Positions 22,351-34,579 are shown, counted from the stretch's first letter. The stretch: DNA of 64,000 nt from Maniola hyperantus (GCF_902806685.2 NC_048545.1:3707852-3771851), one strand, 5' to 3'. Program-made: numbers and translations. Notes: a model not told the origin generated them from the letters alone.

Positions 22351-22357
22351 GGGAAAC

Positions 22358-22377
22358 GGGGGGGGGGGGGGGGGGGG
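22358..22377 (+). repeat. 20-base poly-G run
   Basis: Twenty consecutive G bases. A chance ORF running through it is not a gene. The exact count is prone to sequencing error. Confidence 0.8.
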
Positions 22378-22449
22378 ATTATACCGACCGGCCAAGTCGG
22401 CAGAGCAAACTTATGATTTTGCTTTGTAGTGGATCCTTCATTCGGGTAT

Positions 22450-22605
22450 GTATAGTCCGTGACAGATTGAGCTTGCAATCGGACAGGACCACCCCGCACG
22501 GTCCCCCACGCTATCTCAGTGCGGGCGAGCGCGGGTGTGCGGGGCGTTTCTTCGCCTCATACCCCGATCGCCATCTCGACCTGTCGGGTACTATAGGTGC
22601 TACGA
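22450..22605. repeat. GC-rich foldback-type repeat, copy 2
   Basis: tatagtccgtgacagattga ... gaccaccccgcacggtcccc ... tgcgggcgagcgcgggtgtg ... cctcataccccgatcgccat ... acctgtcgggtactatagg. Same order as 17180-17330. Confidence 0.7.
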
Positions 22606-23995
22606 GTTACGACCGCAACGAAGCCGGCTCTCGTCCGTAAATATCAAGAGCATCATCTCACTGTAGTATTTATTTACACTGTACACTGTACTTATTTACA
22701 ATAGTAAGGTAGGTAGATACTATTATGTAGAGTAGGTTATTCCAGTCGATTCTGTATTGACTATTTAATTAGATGGACGTACAGTGGTACAGCTGTCGAC
22801 ACCTTGTCTGCTTGCATATTAGCGATGCAGGGAATCGATCGTTTTTTCATTTGCTTTGCCGCATTCCTCCGTTAATTAATAATTAACAACCCAGGTAAGG
22901 TAGCCGCTGAATTCAGACGGTGCAAGACCAAGGCGTGTCTCTACAAGAGGCCTATGAAATCCAGTAAGTAGAACAGAGATATACCGCAAAGGACTTTCAA
23001 CCTGATTGAATAATAAGAGGACCAATACTGTTTTTGTAATTCAGTAAAATGGAGCTGGACCTGCCTTTACTCTTTCTGTCAATAATACCGCTAGCTTTAT
23101 CTTAATATTATTATTAATTTATTATCACGCAACTCCTATAATAAAAGTTAAAAACATAGCTAAGTATCTTGTTATTACTAAACCTATCTATTTATCCATA
23201 TGTAGTTAGGTATATACCTATGGTGGTAATGCCCGCAACTTCATTCGCGTGGATATAGGTTTTTTTAAATCCCAGGTAACCTTTGACTTATTGTATCTTA
23301 CATCAGCTCTATAGCTCAGCCAGCTCTGCAGTTAATAGTTTCTGAATAAAACATTTCTTACGTTTGCGTTGGGAACAAAAAAATGTGCATATACTTACTT
23401 AAAACTAGTTTATACGGTAAAATTGCTAAGCCATAGTCAAAAGCTAGCCGATATAACATTCTTACTTACCTAAGTACTAGTTGTACTTCGGCATGAAAAA
23501 TGGAATCTCATTAGAAGTGAAATTGCGGTGGACAACGTATCCTGCCGCGTAGTTACACCCGTGGGGGAACTTTCATTCGTACGGGTTGAATCTCGGAACA
23601 GATGTTTGTTCCTAATTTTACCCCTACCCCTACGGATAACCCCTTCCCCCAGCTAGGGGTGCTTTATGTGCCGCGGTCTTTCTGGCTGAGATTCTAGATA
23701 GATATAAATACCATCATCATCATCATGATAAAGTCGTACCGCACGCGGTATGCTGAAAGTGCGCCAACCTTCCGCGCACTTTCCATGCTAAATGAGTTGA
23801 TTGCTCAGCACCAGAGCCTAGACGTGTTCAATACAAATATAAATCAATTTATTTCATGTGTAGATCACTTATAAGAACCTTTGTGTATTTGTTTGAATAG
23901 TAGGTATAAGTTATTAGTCATAAGTCTAACTTGTAATGCGCTTTGGCACTAGCTGTAAGCATATCAAGTATCTATAATAAAATGAAATGAAATGA
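22606..23995. other. intronic sequence, few landmarks
   Basis: A short family A piece at 23228-23275 (gcccgcaacttcattcgcgt) and a small hairpin near 23740-23790 (gaaagtgcgc / gcgcactttc). Nothing else recognised. Confidence 0.4.
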
Positions 23996-24275
23996 AATGA
24001 TCAACCCATAGCTGGCTCACTACCAGTGCACGGGTCTCTTTTCATTTCAGTATGAGAAGGGTTTGACCATGGTCACCACAACTATTGAAAACATTATGGA
24101 GAACTCTCAGGTATGCAGGTTTCCTCGCGATGTTCTCCTTCACCGTTAAAGCAAGTGATATTTTGATTTCTTAAAACGCACTTAACTCCGAAAAGTTAGA
24201 GGTGCGTGCCCGGGATCGAGCCCCCGACCTCCCGAATAGAAGACGGATGTCGTAACTACTAGGGTATCGCGGCGT
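23996..24275 (-). mobile_element. SINE S1 copy (inverted)
   Basis: atcaacccatagctggctca ... acattatggagaactctcag ... ccgggatcgagcccccgacc ... taactactagggtatcgcgg. Near full length. An (aatga)n run abuts its tail. Confidence 0.75.
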
Positions 24276-24491
24276 GATATAAATATATTACACACAAAGA
24301 AGTCTAGAACAAACATAGACTAAGTAGAACATTAATTTGAAATGTACACAAGCTATATAGCAATAAGTGATCTTAGGGTGCCTTTCCATTAAAACGGTTA
24401 CTAAACATGCTTTTCCGCATTTATAGCTATGCTTAAATGAATTCTAGTATTAGTGACAATTTTAAACCCAACCATATCTGACCATCATAGA

Positions 24492-24650
24492 GAGAGAGAG
24501 CCAGCGCGTGCTAGACCTTCGTTATTTTATAAAAGCTGAAAATTTATCTGCGTATTGTCCCCACACCTGGGAGGAACGTTTGCTTGGATGTGTGTTTGTA
24601 TCATGGTGGCTTTGGGAGATAACAGGTAGTAAAGGTGTAAAAAATCTTAC
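24492..24650 (+). mobile_element. single arm of the 8865 foldback element
   Basis: gagagccagcgcgtgctaga ... attttataaaagctgaaaat ... tttgggagataacaggtagt. It matches the left arm of 8865-9365. The ORF at 24508-24702 is part of it. Confidence 0.65.
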
Positions 24651-24764
24651 GAGTTTTAGAAAGAGTTTCCACGGGATTTTTAATTATATGCGTAAAATTT
24701 AACTACTCTTGCGCCATTTAAAACTTTTTGTGTCAAATTTTATGTTAATAATTATACATATCTC

Positions 24765-24862
24765 ACACCCGGCTTTATTTACGTGTTTAGTCGACGCTAG
24801 CCCGACTAGTTTCGAAACCATCCGGGGTCCTTTTTCAAAGGGAGTCAGTTCATGTTAAATGA
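24765..24862 (-). mobile_element. single arm of the 8506 hairpin family
   Basis: ctcacacccggctttattta ... cgctagcccgactagtttcg ... ggtcctttttcaaagggagt. Only the left arm and loop edge are present. Confidence 0.65.
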
Positions 24863-25189
24863 TTTTAGTCCTTATTTTAAAGGTGAACCCATGGTGAACC
24901 ATACTTTTGACATGACAGTTGACCCATAGAGTTAAAATGGTGCGTGAGGAGTCATTTTGTACGGAGTATATCTAAATCCACGCGTATTAAATCCGGGAAT
25001 TCTATAGTACTAATAATATAAATAAGTAATCAAATATTTGTATCTAGTAACGGTAACAAATATAGCAAATCGATTTCAAACCACAACAAAAGCTGGTTTG
25101 AAATTGGCAAACCTATTACTAGTTACAATATTAGTTTCGAACTTTGTAGATTAATTATTATAAGTAGGTACATACTTGGATATTCACTA

Positions 25190-25460
25190 TCATTGCCGGT
25201 CCAATCTTCTCTCAGAATGAGAAGAGTTTAGGCCATAGTTCACCACACTGGTTAAAGCGGATTTGCAGACTTCACAGCTTTGAGAAAATTATGGAGAACT
25301 CTAAGGCATACATATCTTTACGATGTTTATCCTCACCGTTAAACAAGTGATATTTAATTGCTTAAAACGCACATAACTCCAAAATGTACGTGCCCAGGAT
25401 CAAACCGTGGACCCCCCCGAATAGGAGGTAGAGGTCCTAACGACTAGGCTATCACCGCTT
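25190..25460 (-). mobile_element. SINE S1 copy (inverted)
   Basis: cattgccggtccaatcttct ... gtgcccaggatcaaaccgtg ... cgactaggctatcaccgctt. Diverged, near full length. Confidence 0.7.
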
Positions 25461-25479
25461 CATTATAAAATTCAAAGTC

Positions 25480-25692
25480 CTGACTGACTGACTGGGTGAC
25501 TGACTTATATTATGTCAACTAACAGCTCAAACCACTAGATGGATCGGGCTAAAATTGACGTAGGCATATCTGTATACATAAAATTTAAAGTCCTGACTGA
25601 CTGACTTCAAGTTTAAAAATTCAACCCTAAGGGGTAAAATAGAAGTTCGAAATTTGTGTAGTCCACGCGGGCGAAGTCACGGTAATAAGCTA
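25480..25692 (-). repeat. family B copy (inverted, partly duplicated)
   Basis: Two ctgactgactg starts (25482 and 25593) precede acaaattt-type and ccacgcgggcgaagtcacgg ends. Confidence 0.65.
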
Positions 25693-26388
25693 GTTAGAGC
25701 ATAAAGTTAGTTTGTTACAGGCTACAGCTAATACCTACGCTGTAATTTAGTCAACCTTGTTTAAAAAAGGTACACGTAACCTAAAAAATAAACAAAGAAA
25801 AAAGTTCATCTCATCAACATGTTTTACTAATTTTATTTGCCGGTGGAAAATTGGCACATGTTAACTGTAGATAGATAGATTATATTATGTAGGTTCTCGA
25901 ACACGTCATAATTATTTTGATGTCAGTCTGTCAGTGTCTCCTTTTATACCTATGTATCCGTATACTCAGCGGGACACCACACCTTAGGGGAATTTTGGTA
26001 GGTCAGGTAATCATTTCGAGATTTATTTGACCAAATTCAACATTTGTTCCGTGGAAAAGAATGAAATAACCAGCCAGCGCAGCGGGATATTTTGAATCCC
26101 CACATCGATCGTAGAGGTATAGGTACCTTAGATAGGTTGGATGTAGGAATCCGAGCGAAGAAAAGAAGGTGAGTGTAGGGTCCATAGAATTAGACCTAAC
26201 TAAATAAGTATACATATACTATATAGGTATGTATAATATTTAGATGGTAGGGGCACTATACCCATATAGGTATATACGTGGATTCTGTGAAAAGTGACAT
26301 CAACATTATGTATGCTCTCGTCTAAATTGAATCATAAATTATTACTTTAATACCCTCGCATTTTCCTCTGCGATGAGTGGCATATGTC

Positions 26389-26827
26389 AAAGAAAAAAAC
26401 GGGAAGTGCGAGTCAAACTCGCGCAATGAGGGTTCCGTACTACAGTCGTATTTTTTCGACATTTTGCACGATAATTTAAAAACTATGATGCATAAAAATA
26501 AATAAAAATCTGTTTTAGAATGTACAGGTGAAGACCTTTCATATGATACCCCACTTGATATAGTTATCTCACTTCGAAAGTTGAAAATACTAATTATTAG
26601 TTCATGACCACAATTTAATTTTTTTTGTATGATCTAACCCTAAATTTACGGTTTTCAGATTTTTCCCCAAATGTCAGCTATAAGATCTACCTACCTGCCA
26701 AATTTCATGATTGTAGGTCAACAGTAAGTACCCTGTAGGTTTCTTGACAGACAGACAGACAGACAGACAACAAAGTGATCCTATAAGGGTTCCGTTTTTC
26801 CTTTTGAGGTACGGAACCCTAAAAACG
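26389..26827 (+). repeat. family P copy, full length
   Basis: aaaaacgggaagtgcgagtc ... gtattttttcgacattttgc ... tgatctaaccctaaatttac ... (gaca)n ... cttttgaggtacggaaccct. The two ORFs over its end are repeat translations. Confidence 0.75.
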
Positions 26828-26904
26828 GTGAAGAGGAGAATTTCCGGTAGGCAAAAAGCGTTGGATGAATCTTGTATGAGCACATTTACTTGTATACCTA
26901 TATA

Positions 26905-27125
26905 TAGAACTAGCTTATGCTCGCGATTTCGTCCGCGTAGACTACACAAATTTCAAACCCCTGTTTCACCCTCTTAAGGGTTGAATTTTCAAAAATCCTT
27001 TCTTAGCGGATGCCTACGTCATAATAGCTATCTGTATGCCAAATTACAGCTCGATCCGTCCAGTAATTTGAGCTATGCGTTGATAGATCAGTCAGTCAGT
27101 CACCTTTTCCTTTTATATGTTTAGA
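26905..27125 (+). repeat. family B copy
   Basis: aactagcttatgctcgcgat ... gactacacaaatttcaaacc ... gatagatcagtcagtcagtc ... ccttttatatgtttaga. Nearly full length. Confidence 0.7.
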
Positions 27126-27169
27126 TATAAAACATTACTTCTTAACTTAAAAAGAAATTAAAGGATAAC

Positions 27170-27475
27170 AGTTTAATTTGGTACCTACCATGAATTACTA
27201 TCATGCTTAATTACTATCCTCAGTAGACATCATATGGTTCTACGGTCATTAATTAAGCGGAATGGCCATATTTGGACCTCCACAGTCGGTCACCCATCCA
27301 GTTAACGATTAGGTTCAACGTTGTTTAGCCATCATGATCGTTTGATATGCGCTGTTACAACTATTATAGGCTACATCCCTCACGGTAACAGCTTAATTTG
27401 GTACCATAAATTATTATTGTGACTATCCTCACTAGACGCCATACGGTTCCACAGTCATTAATTAAGCGCTAAGTA
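27170..27475 (+). repeat. diverged tandem duplication (~205-bp period)
   Basis: gataacagtttaatttggta ... agtagacatcatatggttct ... gtcattaattaagcg (27166-27260) recurs as ggtaacagcttaatttggta ... actagacgccatacggttcc ... gtcattaattaagcg (27379-27466). Confidence 0.65.
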
Positions 27476-28082
27476 CAATGTTAAATCTTAATTAAATGTC
27501 ACCCTTCATGCCTGTCTTCTCCAACTTGATTCTGTAATATTATATGGAAGACTTCTTATCTAATATTTCAGTGTAAGTAAAGACGACGTTTTAAAAAGAT
27601 ATGATTTTTTACGAAGAGTTGAAGACTGAAACTTCTCTTAACACTACTTTGCCTTTAATACTAGTGCTACTATAGTAATAGATTGATTTTTGCCATTTAA
27701 GTACCTACACAAAAACACTGATAGGATTTGGTATGTTTGAAGCATTAGGATACGACTATGGTCTCAAACTGTATTATAACAGAGATAATATTATTAGGGT
27801 AAAAGTCAAGGGAAATTGCACCAAAGCTTTTGGTTTTAGACTTTTTAAAAAAAAATTACATCCAATTTTAGTAATATCTGAAGTGCAACAAAGTAATCAA
27901 TTATTATAGATTACATTGGATAATAGTACCTTGTATTTCAAGGTACTATTATAGATGTCTGATAATAATCAAGTAAGTAAATAATAGCAATTTGCAGAGT
28001 AGGAAGAGGAACAACATTGCTATTCATGGAAATGTAGAAAATGACACAACAGTGTATCGGAATGTCTGCCTTATAACTTTTA

Positions 28083-28172
28083 AAAATAACATAAAACCCT
28101 TTTTATTCTGAGAGAAGACCCGTGCTTATTTGTGGGCAGAAACTATACATGGGTCTGCGATGGGTTGATTAT
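28083..28172 (+). mobile_element. SINE S1 tail fragment
   Basis: ttattctgagagaagacccg ... gtctgcgatgggttgattat. It ends about 60 bp from PAQR exon 2. Confidence 0.6.
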
Positions 28173-28231
28173 GATAAAACCAGGACACCAAAGCCCCGAG
28201 GAGATGGCATAGACAAAAAAATATCACTCAC

Positions 28232-28462
28232 CGATACTCTGACTGACCCAGATGCCCAGCATGTCCAGCTGCAGCAGCCGGTGATACAGACTGGCGCCTT
28301 GCGTGTGGTTCATGAACAAATGGTACAGGAACGAACCACACCAGGGCGCCAGAGCTCCAAGGAGATGACATAGTGATAAGAACCATGCACCGGCACCTCC
28401 ACTACCGCTTCCCCAGGGCAGCAAACCGGGTAGGACGGCCAGTATGTAGACTAGGGATACAC
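28232..28462 (-). CDS. PAQR4: PAQR4-like protein, exon 2 (TM1-TM3 core)
   Basis: Encodes residues 121-198, both ends split inside Gly codons. The acceptor is TTTCTTTCCAG before 28462 and the donor is ATCG|GTGAGT after 28232. Residues 122-136 are hydrophobic (TM1), followed by a Gly/Ser-rich loop (138-145). Residues 147-171 hold SLCHLLGALAPWCGSFLYHL, with the Ser-x3-His pattern Ser164-His168 expected of PAQR proteins. Residues 179-192 read LYHRLLQLDMLGIW, with the conserved Asp187. In the family these His, Ser and Asp residues face the cytoplasmic side and probably hold a metal. An ORF on the opposite strand over the same bases is an antisense shadow. Confidence 0.92.
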
Positions 28463-28751
28463 CTGGAAAGAAAATTATAGCTTAAAAAAGATTCGCTAAC
28501 CTACAAACTGCCTATGGAGGAAGATTGGAATCGAATATTTTGGTAAAGGAAGTAATAACATAAGGCCATTTTACAAACAAAATTGTTCGCGTTTTGAAAC
28601 TTAATTACGGCAATTCGTAAGGCTTCTGATGGTAAAACTACCGTTTAAGTTGAATGGCAACCAAAGGGTGGCCAGAAACGGTGGAGCTCTTACAAGTTAC
28701 AAATCGTCACGTAGAATAAACACGCGAGGGGTACACGCTACCGTGTTGCCA

Positions 28752-28794
28752 TGCGGGACTTAGCGAAAGTAAACTACTTTCGCTAAGTCCCGCA
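28752..28794. repeat. perfect 20-bp hairpin, 3-nt loop
   Basis: Arms 28752-28771 and 28775-28794 are exact reverse complements around AAC. It lies 290 bp from PAQR exon 2, in intron 1. Confidence 0.85.
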
Positions 28795-30199
28795 AGTGGT
28801 ACCAATAAATAAATAATTAAAGCTAATAAAGTATTTGACTGTCACTGCCTTCGATGAACAATTTAATTATTAGTGTCACTGCAATCTATAAGATGGAGCT
28901 TTAGGAGGAGATTAGCTAGTACATATATACCTACATATTATATTTTTGGCGTGGAAGACCATTTTGATCGCTCTCGACTTCATATATAGTAAGTAGATAG
29001 ATGTACTTACTGCATCGTAAGTATGTCTACATGGTTTAGATGAATAATAACGGTTTATGACGGCGACATAACATGATGTCTCTAGATGCCTTTTAATTCA
29101 TTTTGTGGTAAGCAAATTTTATATTTCAAATGCCTCGTCATTATAAAAATTGTGCAGCCATATTACTGTGTCAAAAGTCGCGTAAACACTTAACACACTT
29201 ACAGCTTGCTAACTCTCTAGCAATTAAGGCTCGTTTCTATATGAATACTTTCTGCTCCAGGTCGAAATGGGCAAAAAACAGCTAAAAATTAATGAAATGG
29301 ACCGTTTGCAGTTTACTTCAAACATTTGGAAGTTTTTTGGGAGTACTTACTAATAGGTTTTAATGTTAATATTTTTGGCAATTTGCCCTATCTAATATCT
29401 TTTAAAGTGAAAATTTCTTTAGGCACGTTGGGCGATATTGATATTGGGATGAGTAAAAACTTCAAGGTTGCGTTACCGACACTTATGTTAATAGTGCTCG
29501 GCGAGCGGATAGATTTTTTGTTAGTCGATGTTTCGAAATTCCCATGGAAGTGAAGTCACGGGCGGTCTTAGTTTATAAATAACAAAGTAAGTAATTTGTA
29601 ACGTAGTTATACATAGCTAAAGTGCGTGATAATGGAGGTTGTCATTAATCAAATTCAACAACATCAGGCGATGGGCAGGTCGGGTCGTTTGCGTCCACTA
29701 AATATCAAGGATATAATTTTGTATTGTTTGTTTATTTAGACTAATAATTTTATGGCTCCAAGGAAATAGCGACGAGTCCTAAAACACAACATTTCATTCC
29801 GGTGTAAAAAATAAAACGCTTTTAAATACTTCTTAATTTAGATAAAAGTTATATATTTTTGGATCCAAAATACAGTATTAGATATCACATGTGTAAAGAC
29901 CAAGTAGTACTTAGTAATATTTAGTACAAAAATATTAGGTAAACGTTTCTAATATATTTTTGGTTAAATAATAAGCAGTAGTAGTACCAGGTACAGCACT
30001 TATTATGGATACAAAAATATTAAAGCTTTTACCTAACAATTCGTTAGAGAAAACAAGGAAGCTTTTTATGACTCGTACCATTTTTAGTTTAGTTTAATCC
30101 TTACTTTCATTAGCAAATACTTTTGAATTTTTGTTTGTGAGCAATTTTTAGTTTAGGGACTTATGTTTTCTGATCTGGTTCAAACTTCGTTATATTTAA
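28795..30199. other. PAQR intron 1, nothing recognised
   Basis: AT-rich; the ORF at 29326-29553 shows no domain. It ends at a family A copy. Confidence 0.35.
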
Positions 30200-30418
30200 G
30201 ACTAGCTGATGCCCGCGACTTCGTACGCGTGGATTTAGGTTTTTAAAAATCCGGTGGGAATTCTTAAATTTTCCGGGATAAAAAGTAGCCCATGTCTTTC
30301 CTCGGGTTGCAAGCTACCTCTGTACCAAATTTCGTCAAAATCGGTTGAACGGTTGAGCCGTGAAAAGCTATCAGACAGACAGACAGACACACTTTCGCAT
30401 TTATAATATTAGTATGGA
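30200..30418 (+). repeat. family A copy, full length
   Basis: gactagctgatgcccgcgac ... ttcgtcaaaatcggttgaac ... cagacagacagacacacttt ... attagtatggatg. One of the best preserved copies here. Confidence 0.8.
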
Positions 30419-31454
30419 TGGATTATTTAATTTGTCAGGTTAAGTACCCATACTGGATAATTTGAATTGATTCCTAATTTCATTAGGAGTCATTATTTCT
30501 TTCTTTAGGAGAAATAAAACTAATTTCAACATTAAATCCTTTTTTACCATTTTATTTCTCTAGATTAAATCTAATGTAAAGGAAATTACAAATACTTTGC
30601 GCAAAATGTCATACTTAAGCGTTTCGAGATAAGAAAATAAAAAGCTCGCGGCACGTAGCGAAATCACGTAAATTCACGTAATAGCGTAACTTCGTTCATT
30701 AATCAAGGAACCACAATGCTGTAAGAATCAAGGATTCGATCTTTAATACTCATATTATCTCTCCCTCTATCTCTATTTCATCTTTATTTCTATCCCTTAT
30801 TCTATCTTTACCTCTGTTTCTATAATAAATTGTCTCTATTGCTATTTCGAAGAGTTTGTGTAGTTATTTAATGTTATATAGAAGCAGGCGTTATTTTGCG
30901 GAAGCCCATGATATACATAGAGCTACAAACTTAATTTGCTTATTACTATAATTCGCCAATACAGACCTTGTATAGCACAATGTGTTTGTACATGCGAGCA
31001 CCAGTTCTAGAACACACTCAACATACATTTCATCCCGACATTGGAGCATCCCGAGGTGATACTGAGACTGGTAACTTGGTATTTGGTGGTAAATTGTGTG
31101 ACGATTCAAAAACACTTGTAAAAGTTTATTTGAATAAAAATACCTATAAGTATTCTATTCTACTTACTCCACAACGTGTTAAACTTAAATTGACTTTGCA
31201 ATTGTGGATTTACCCTTGATTGTCTTTGTATAGTTATGTAATGTTTCAAAGTATAAAAGCTGGCAAGGAGCAAATTCATGTAGATATAACGTAACTTCCT
31301 CCATTAATCACGTCACCATTCACCACAATGCTGTGTTGTTGAAAGTAGCGAGTAAGATTAGATGTTTAAATTTAATACTAGTCATACTTAGTATCTCTCT
31401 GTATCTCTCTCTATTCTACATCCCTTTATTTTTATATTTATCTGTCTCTGATAG
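30419..31454. other. intronic sequence with TCT-rich runs
   Basis: Pyrimidine-rich stretches rich in tctatctct and tttatttct lie at 30755-30845 and 31385-31450. A piece of the 10980 repeat lies inverted at 31085-31140. The two ORFs at 30891-31219 are opposite-strand openings of that repeat. Confidence 0.45.
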
Positions 31455-31800
31455 TCGTTCTCGAGACTGAAGTACTGGAGAAGAATATTGAGAGTATCTT
31501 AGATCGAATGTCGGACTAGCAAGTCCATTCTCGAAGAACTCGGCATCAAGCAGCGTTTATCTTCTACTATGCGGGATCGCATTTACACCTTCTTTGGTCA
31601 CATATCGATGCAAGGATGTCTCCATTGAATGTTTAGTAGTTCGAAGAAGAGTAGAGGACACCCACAGTACGTGGTAAATCACCCATGCGATGGACATACC
31701 AAACGAGGGCTGCGATGGACGTCCCCTTACATGCACAAGGAATAGGAGCCATCAGAGGAGAGAGGAATAGAGACGCATAATAATTATACTGTGGCAGCAC
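31455..31800 (+). pseudogene. decayed non-LTR retrotransposon reverse transcriptase, C-terminal part
   Basis: Broken frame reading LRLKYWRRILRVS, then SILEELGIKQRLSSTMRDRI, then YTFFGHISMQG and HPCDGHTKRGLRW. This is the pattern seen at the C terminus of insect endonuclease/reverse-transcriptase proteins (RILR.S, LEELG.KQRLS, FGH..R, P.RW.D). Several stops and a frame change show it is dead. It sits in PAQR intron 1 on the strand opposite to the gene. Confidence 0.7.
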
Positions 31801-32763
31801 TGCAGTGATAAACACGATCGTTCTGTGTATAAAATCTGGCAAGGAGCAGATATGACGTAACTTCGCCCATAAATCAAGTCACCATTTCACCACAACGACG
31901 TGTTGTCGGAAGTAGCAAGTAAGATTAGAGCGCGGTGGAGAAATGTTTGAATACTAGAATTGTTGGATGCAAATGCTAGCTTTGCTTATCTGCTTGTTAC
32001 TATGCAAAGGCTCTGTAGGTGACACCTATGAAATGGACTTATTCCATTACGCTGGAAGCGGTGCAGTGCCATACAAAATGAAAATAGCTTTGAATCGGCA
32101 CAAAAAATAATTATAACGACCGCAATCAGAATTTGTGAGTGCGGTCGTTATACTATCAGCACCAAAATGACGAAAATCAAGTTCCTTGAAAAGCAACGTA
32201 GGTCCAGGGAACAAGTAGTATTAGTAGAGGTCAGTGCCTATTTATAATTTATGTGCATACTAGAATTACTAGACTATATCTCGGTATGTACCTATTTTAT
32301 AGAATTGTAATGACTTAGACGTGACAATAACGTATGAAAGTATGGGTAGGTTTGTATAAAGCGAAGGCATAAAGTAGGTCATGCTTGAACTGTGCCACGC
32401 TCGTGCTGCTTTCGGGTTTGTATTATTAAGTTAGATTTTTATCAAAATCTGAGATAAAGTACTTATCAAAAAAAGGCTACGCCTTGGCGTAACTTCACTC
32501 CGTAGATGTACATTGTGGCTTACTATTTTCTAATGCGGTGAAAGCTGAAGCAGAAACTTTTTATTCTGTAGCATTCTCGTGCTCGAGCTCTGCAGAAATT
32601 TAATATTTCTGTTTTATTTCGTAAGTACGTCATAAGTGGTGTTTTACGAGAGATGCATCAAGAAATACGTAAGTTGTTTTTTTTTGTGCTATAGTATATA
32701 GGTACGTGTGTTAGATCATTTTGAAGGACTTTTTGAAGCTTTAAAAAGTTTTTTTAGGCATGG

Positions 32764-33028
32764 TAAGGCTCCCCCACACAGCTGCGTTATTATCGGTCGA
32801 TAATATCGCATGCGTTATTGCGATATCTTTTTCAGTACATTTTGTATTAGGATGGTCATGTAGTTACACACTGCTGCGATAATAACGCCGCAATGGAAGT
32901 AGGACGTATTATCGCAGCAGTGTGTAACTACATGACCATCCTAATACAAAATGTACTGAAAACAGATATCGCAATAACGTATGCGATATTATCGACCGAT
33001 AATAACGCGGCTGTGTGGGGGAGCCTTA
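32764..33028. mobile_element. 265-bp near-perfect hairpin MITE
   Basis: Arms 32764-32887 and 32905-33028 (124 bp each) are reverse complements with only a few differences, around a 17-bp loop. The termini read TAAGGCTCCCCCACACAGC and its inverse. TA on both sides could be a target duplication. The arms hold ttattatcggtcgataatat, itself palindromic. Confidence 0.85.
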
Positions 33029-34257
33029 ATTCTGAGCGGACGGTCTTTATTTGGACTGCCAGTTGAACTGCCAGATAACTGCAAAGTTTTACTCTGCGTG
33101 CTAGGTACGTACGTATATACTACGTAGGTATATTCAAAAGCAGAGAGAACTTCCAAAACCGGGCAAAAAGATTTCGGTGGCAGATTGTATTGTTTGGAAA
33201 GCCCTTGTTCGTTGTTTTTCCATTTCTCATCCCTTATTGCGAAAAGCTGACTCGCCGCAATTTCGAGACTAATCGAAAAATAGCTGTCCCACAATTCTTC
33301 ATTTCGAATGAAAATAGAAAGCTCTTCGAGCCGCGAGACTCTTTACAATATTTCTATTTCTACCAAAGAATATCTATTTCACATAATATTTTTGGTTTCA
33401 TTTAGGTTTCAATTCGCATTTCAATTTTCGTTAAAGCCTTTTATGAAAATTGAAGCGAATGAAGGATTTGTGACTAACGAAGGCATTTTGTGCTACGTCT
33501 CAGTTATTTTAGGGAGAAGAGTTTTATTAGCTCAAGATTTTTTCTACATATTGTATTATTGTTTTCTAATCGTACTCGTATAGATTGATAAATTACGAAC
33601 AATAAAAAATAACTTAAGTAATCTACCACAAAAAGGTAGTACTTCTAAAAAAACAAGTATCCTACAGTTTTATTTACGAAATTATAAAATCGTTTAAGTA
33701 CTATTTATTACGAGAACGTGAACTCCATGAATATAAAAGGATAAACTAGCCGAAACTTCTCGGTCTAGAAATTTGAGAATTTGAATGTAAATGCTAATCT
33801 GATTGTGAATGTAGTAAGTAGCTAGTATTCTTTGCTTTGACGTCTACGGTGGTCTACGGGAGTCTACGATGGTAGGCAATGAAAAGGATGATTGAGAAAG
33901 GATTGAGGAAGGAAAGAAAAATTCGTGAAGCCAGGACAAGTCCGCTCTAAGTATATATTAGTTAAACAAGCTCATTCTATGAACAATTCTACAAAAAAAT
34001 TTCATTGCAACATACAACAAAAAATTTTTGTAGGCTATACGTAAAATAAAAATCGTTTTTATGGAATTAATAATAGAAATAGAAAGTAGGTGTATATAAT
34101 CAATATTCAGTTTACTTTCCTTGAACTGGCCTAACTTACTCATTTACATTGTACAATTGCATGACAGACGATTAAAGTTACTTACGTAGGTATATTGCGT
34201 TTAGCGACAAACTTTGACCACAAATAAAAAGCAAAGTGGGTTGCACAAGTCAGTATT
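33029..34257. other. intronic sequence, nothing recognised
   Basis: Three ORFs at 33190-33583 and 32989-33294 overlap each other and show no domain. No named repeat. Confidence 0.35.
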
Positions 34258-34412
34258 TATACTTACATGCCGTGTAGAAACCAAAGGGGTATGGGTTTAA
34301 TAAAAACTGCCATACCTCTTCCAGGTTAGCCCGCTATCATCTTAGATTGCATCATCACTTACCACCAGGTGAGATTGCAGTCAAGGGCTAACTTGTATCT
34401 GAATTAAAAAAA
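34258..34412 (+). mobile_element. SINE S2 tail with poly-A
   Basis: tgccgtgtagaaaccaaagg ... catcacttaccaccaggtga ... gcagtcaagggctaacttgt, then an A run at about 34406. Confidence 0.7.
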
Positions 34413-34579
34413 AAAAATTATTAAGTTTAAACATATTTTAAGTCAACTTGAATAAATCCTTACTTCAATACGTTTTGCTTTTGTAACTTTTACATATTTA
34501 ACCACCTGTCATGAAACTGCTTAGACATGAATATGTAACTAAATTAAACAGATTTTATGTTGCCGCTCCGCGCCTAATC

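Noticed and set aside
22332..22640. 102-residue plus-strand ORF
   Set aside because: Passes through a poly-G run and a GC-rich repeat; it has no domain.
26744..26977. ORFs with Thr-Asp-Arg-Gln repeats
   Set aside because: Translation of the (gaca)n run in family P; also seen at 55953-56222.
28122..28373. plus-strand ORF over PAQR exon 2
   Set aside because: Antisense shadow of a well-supported exon.
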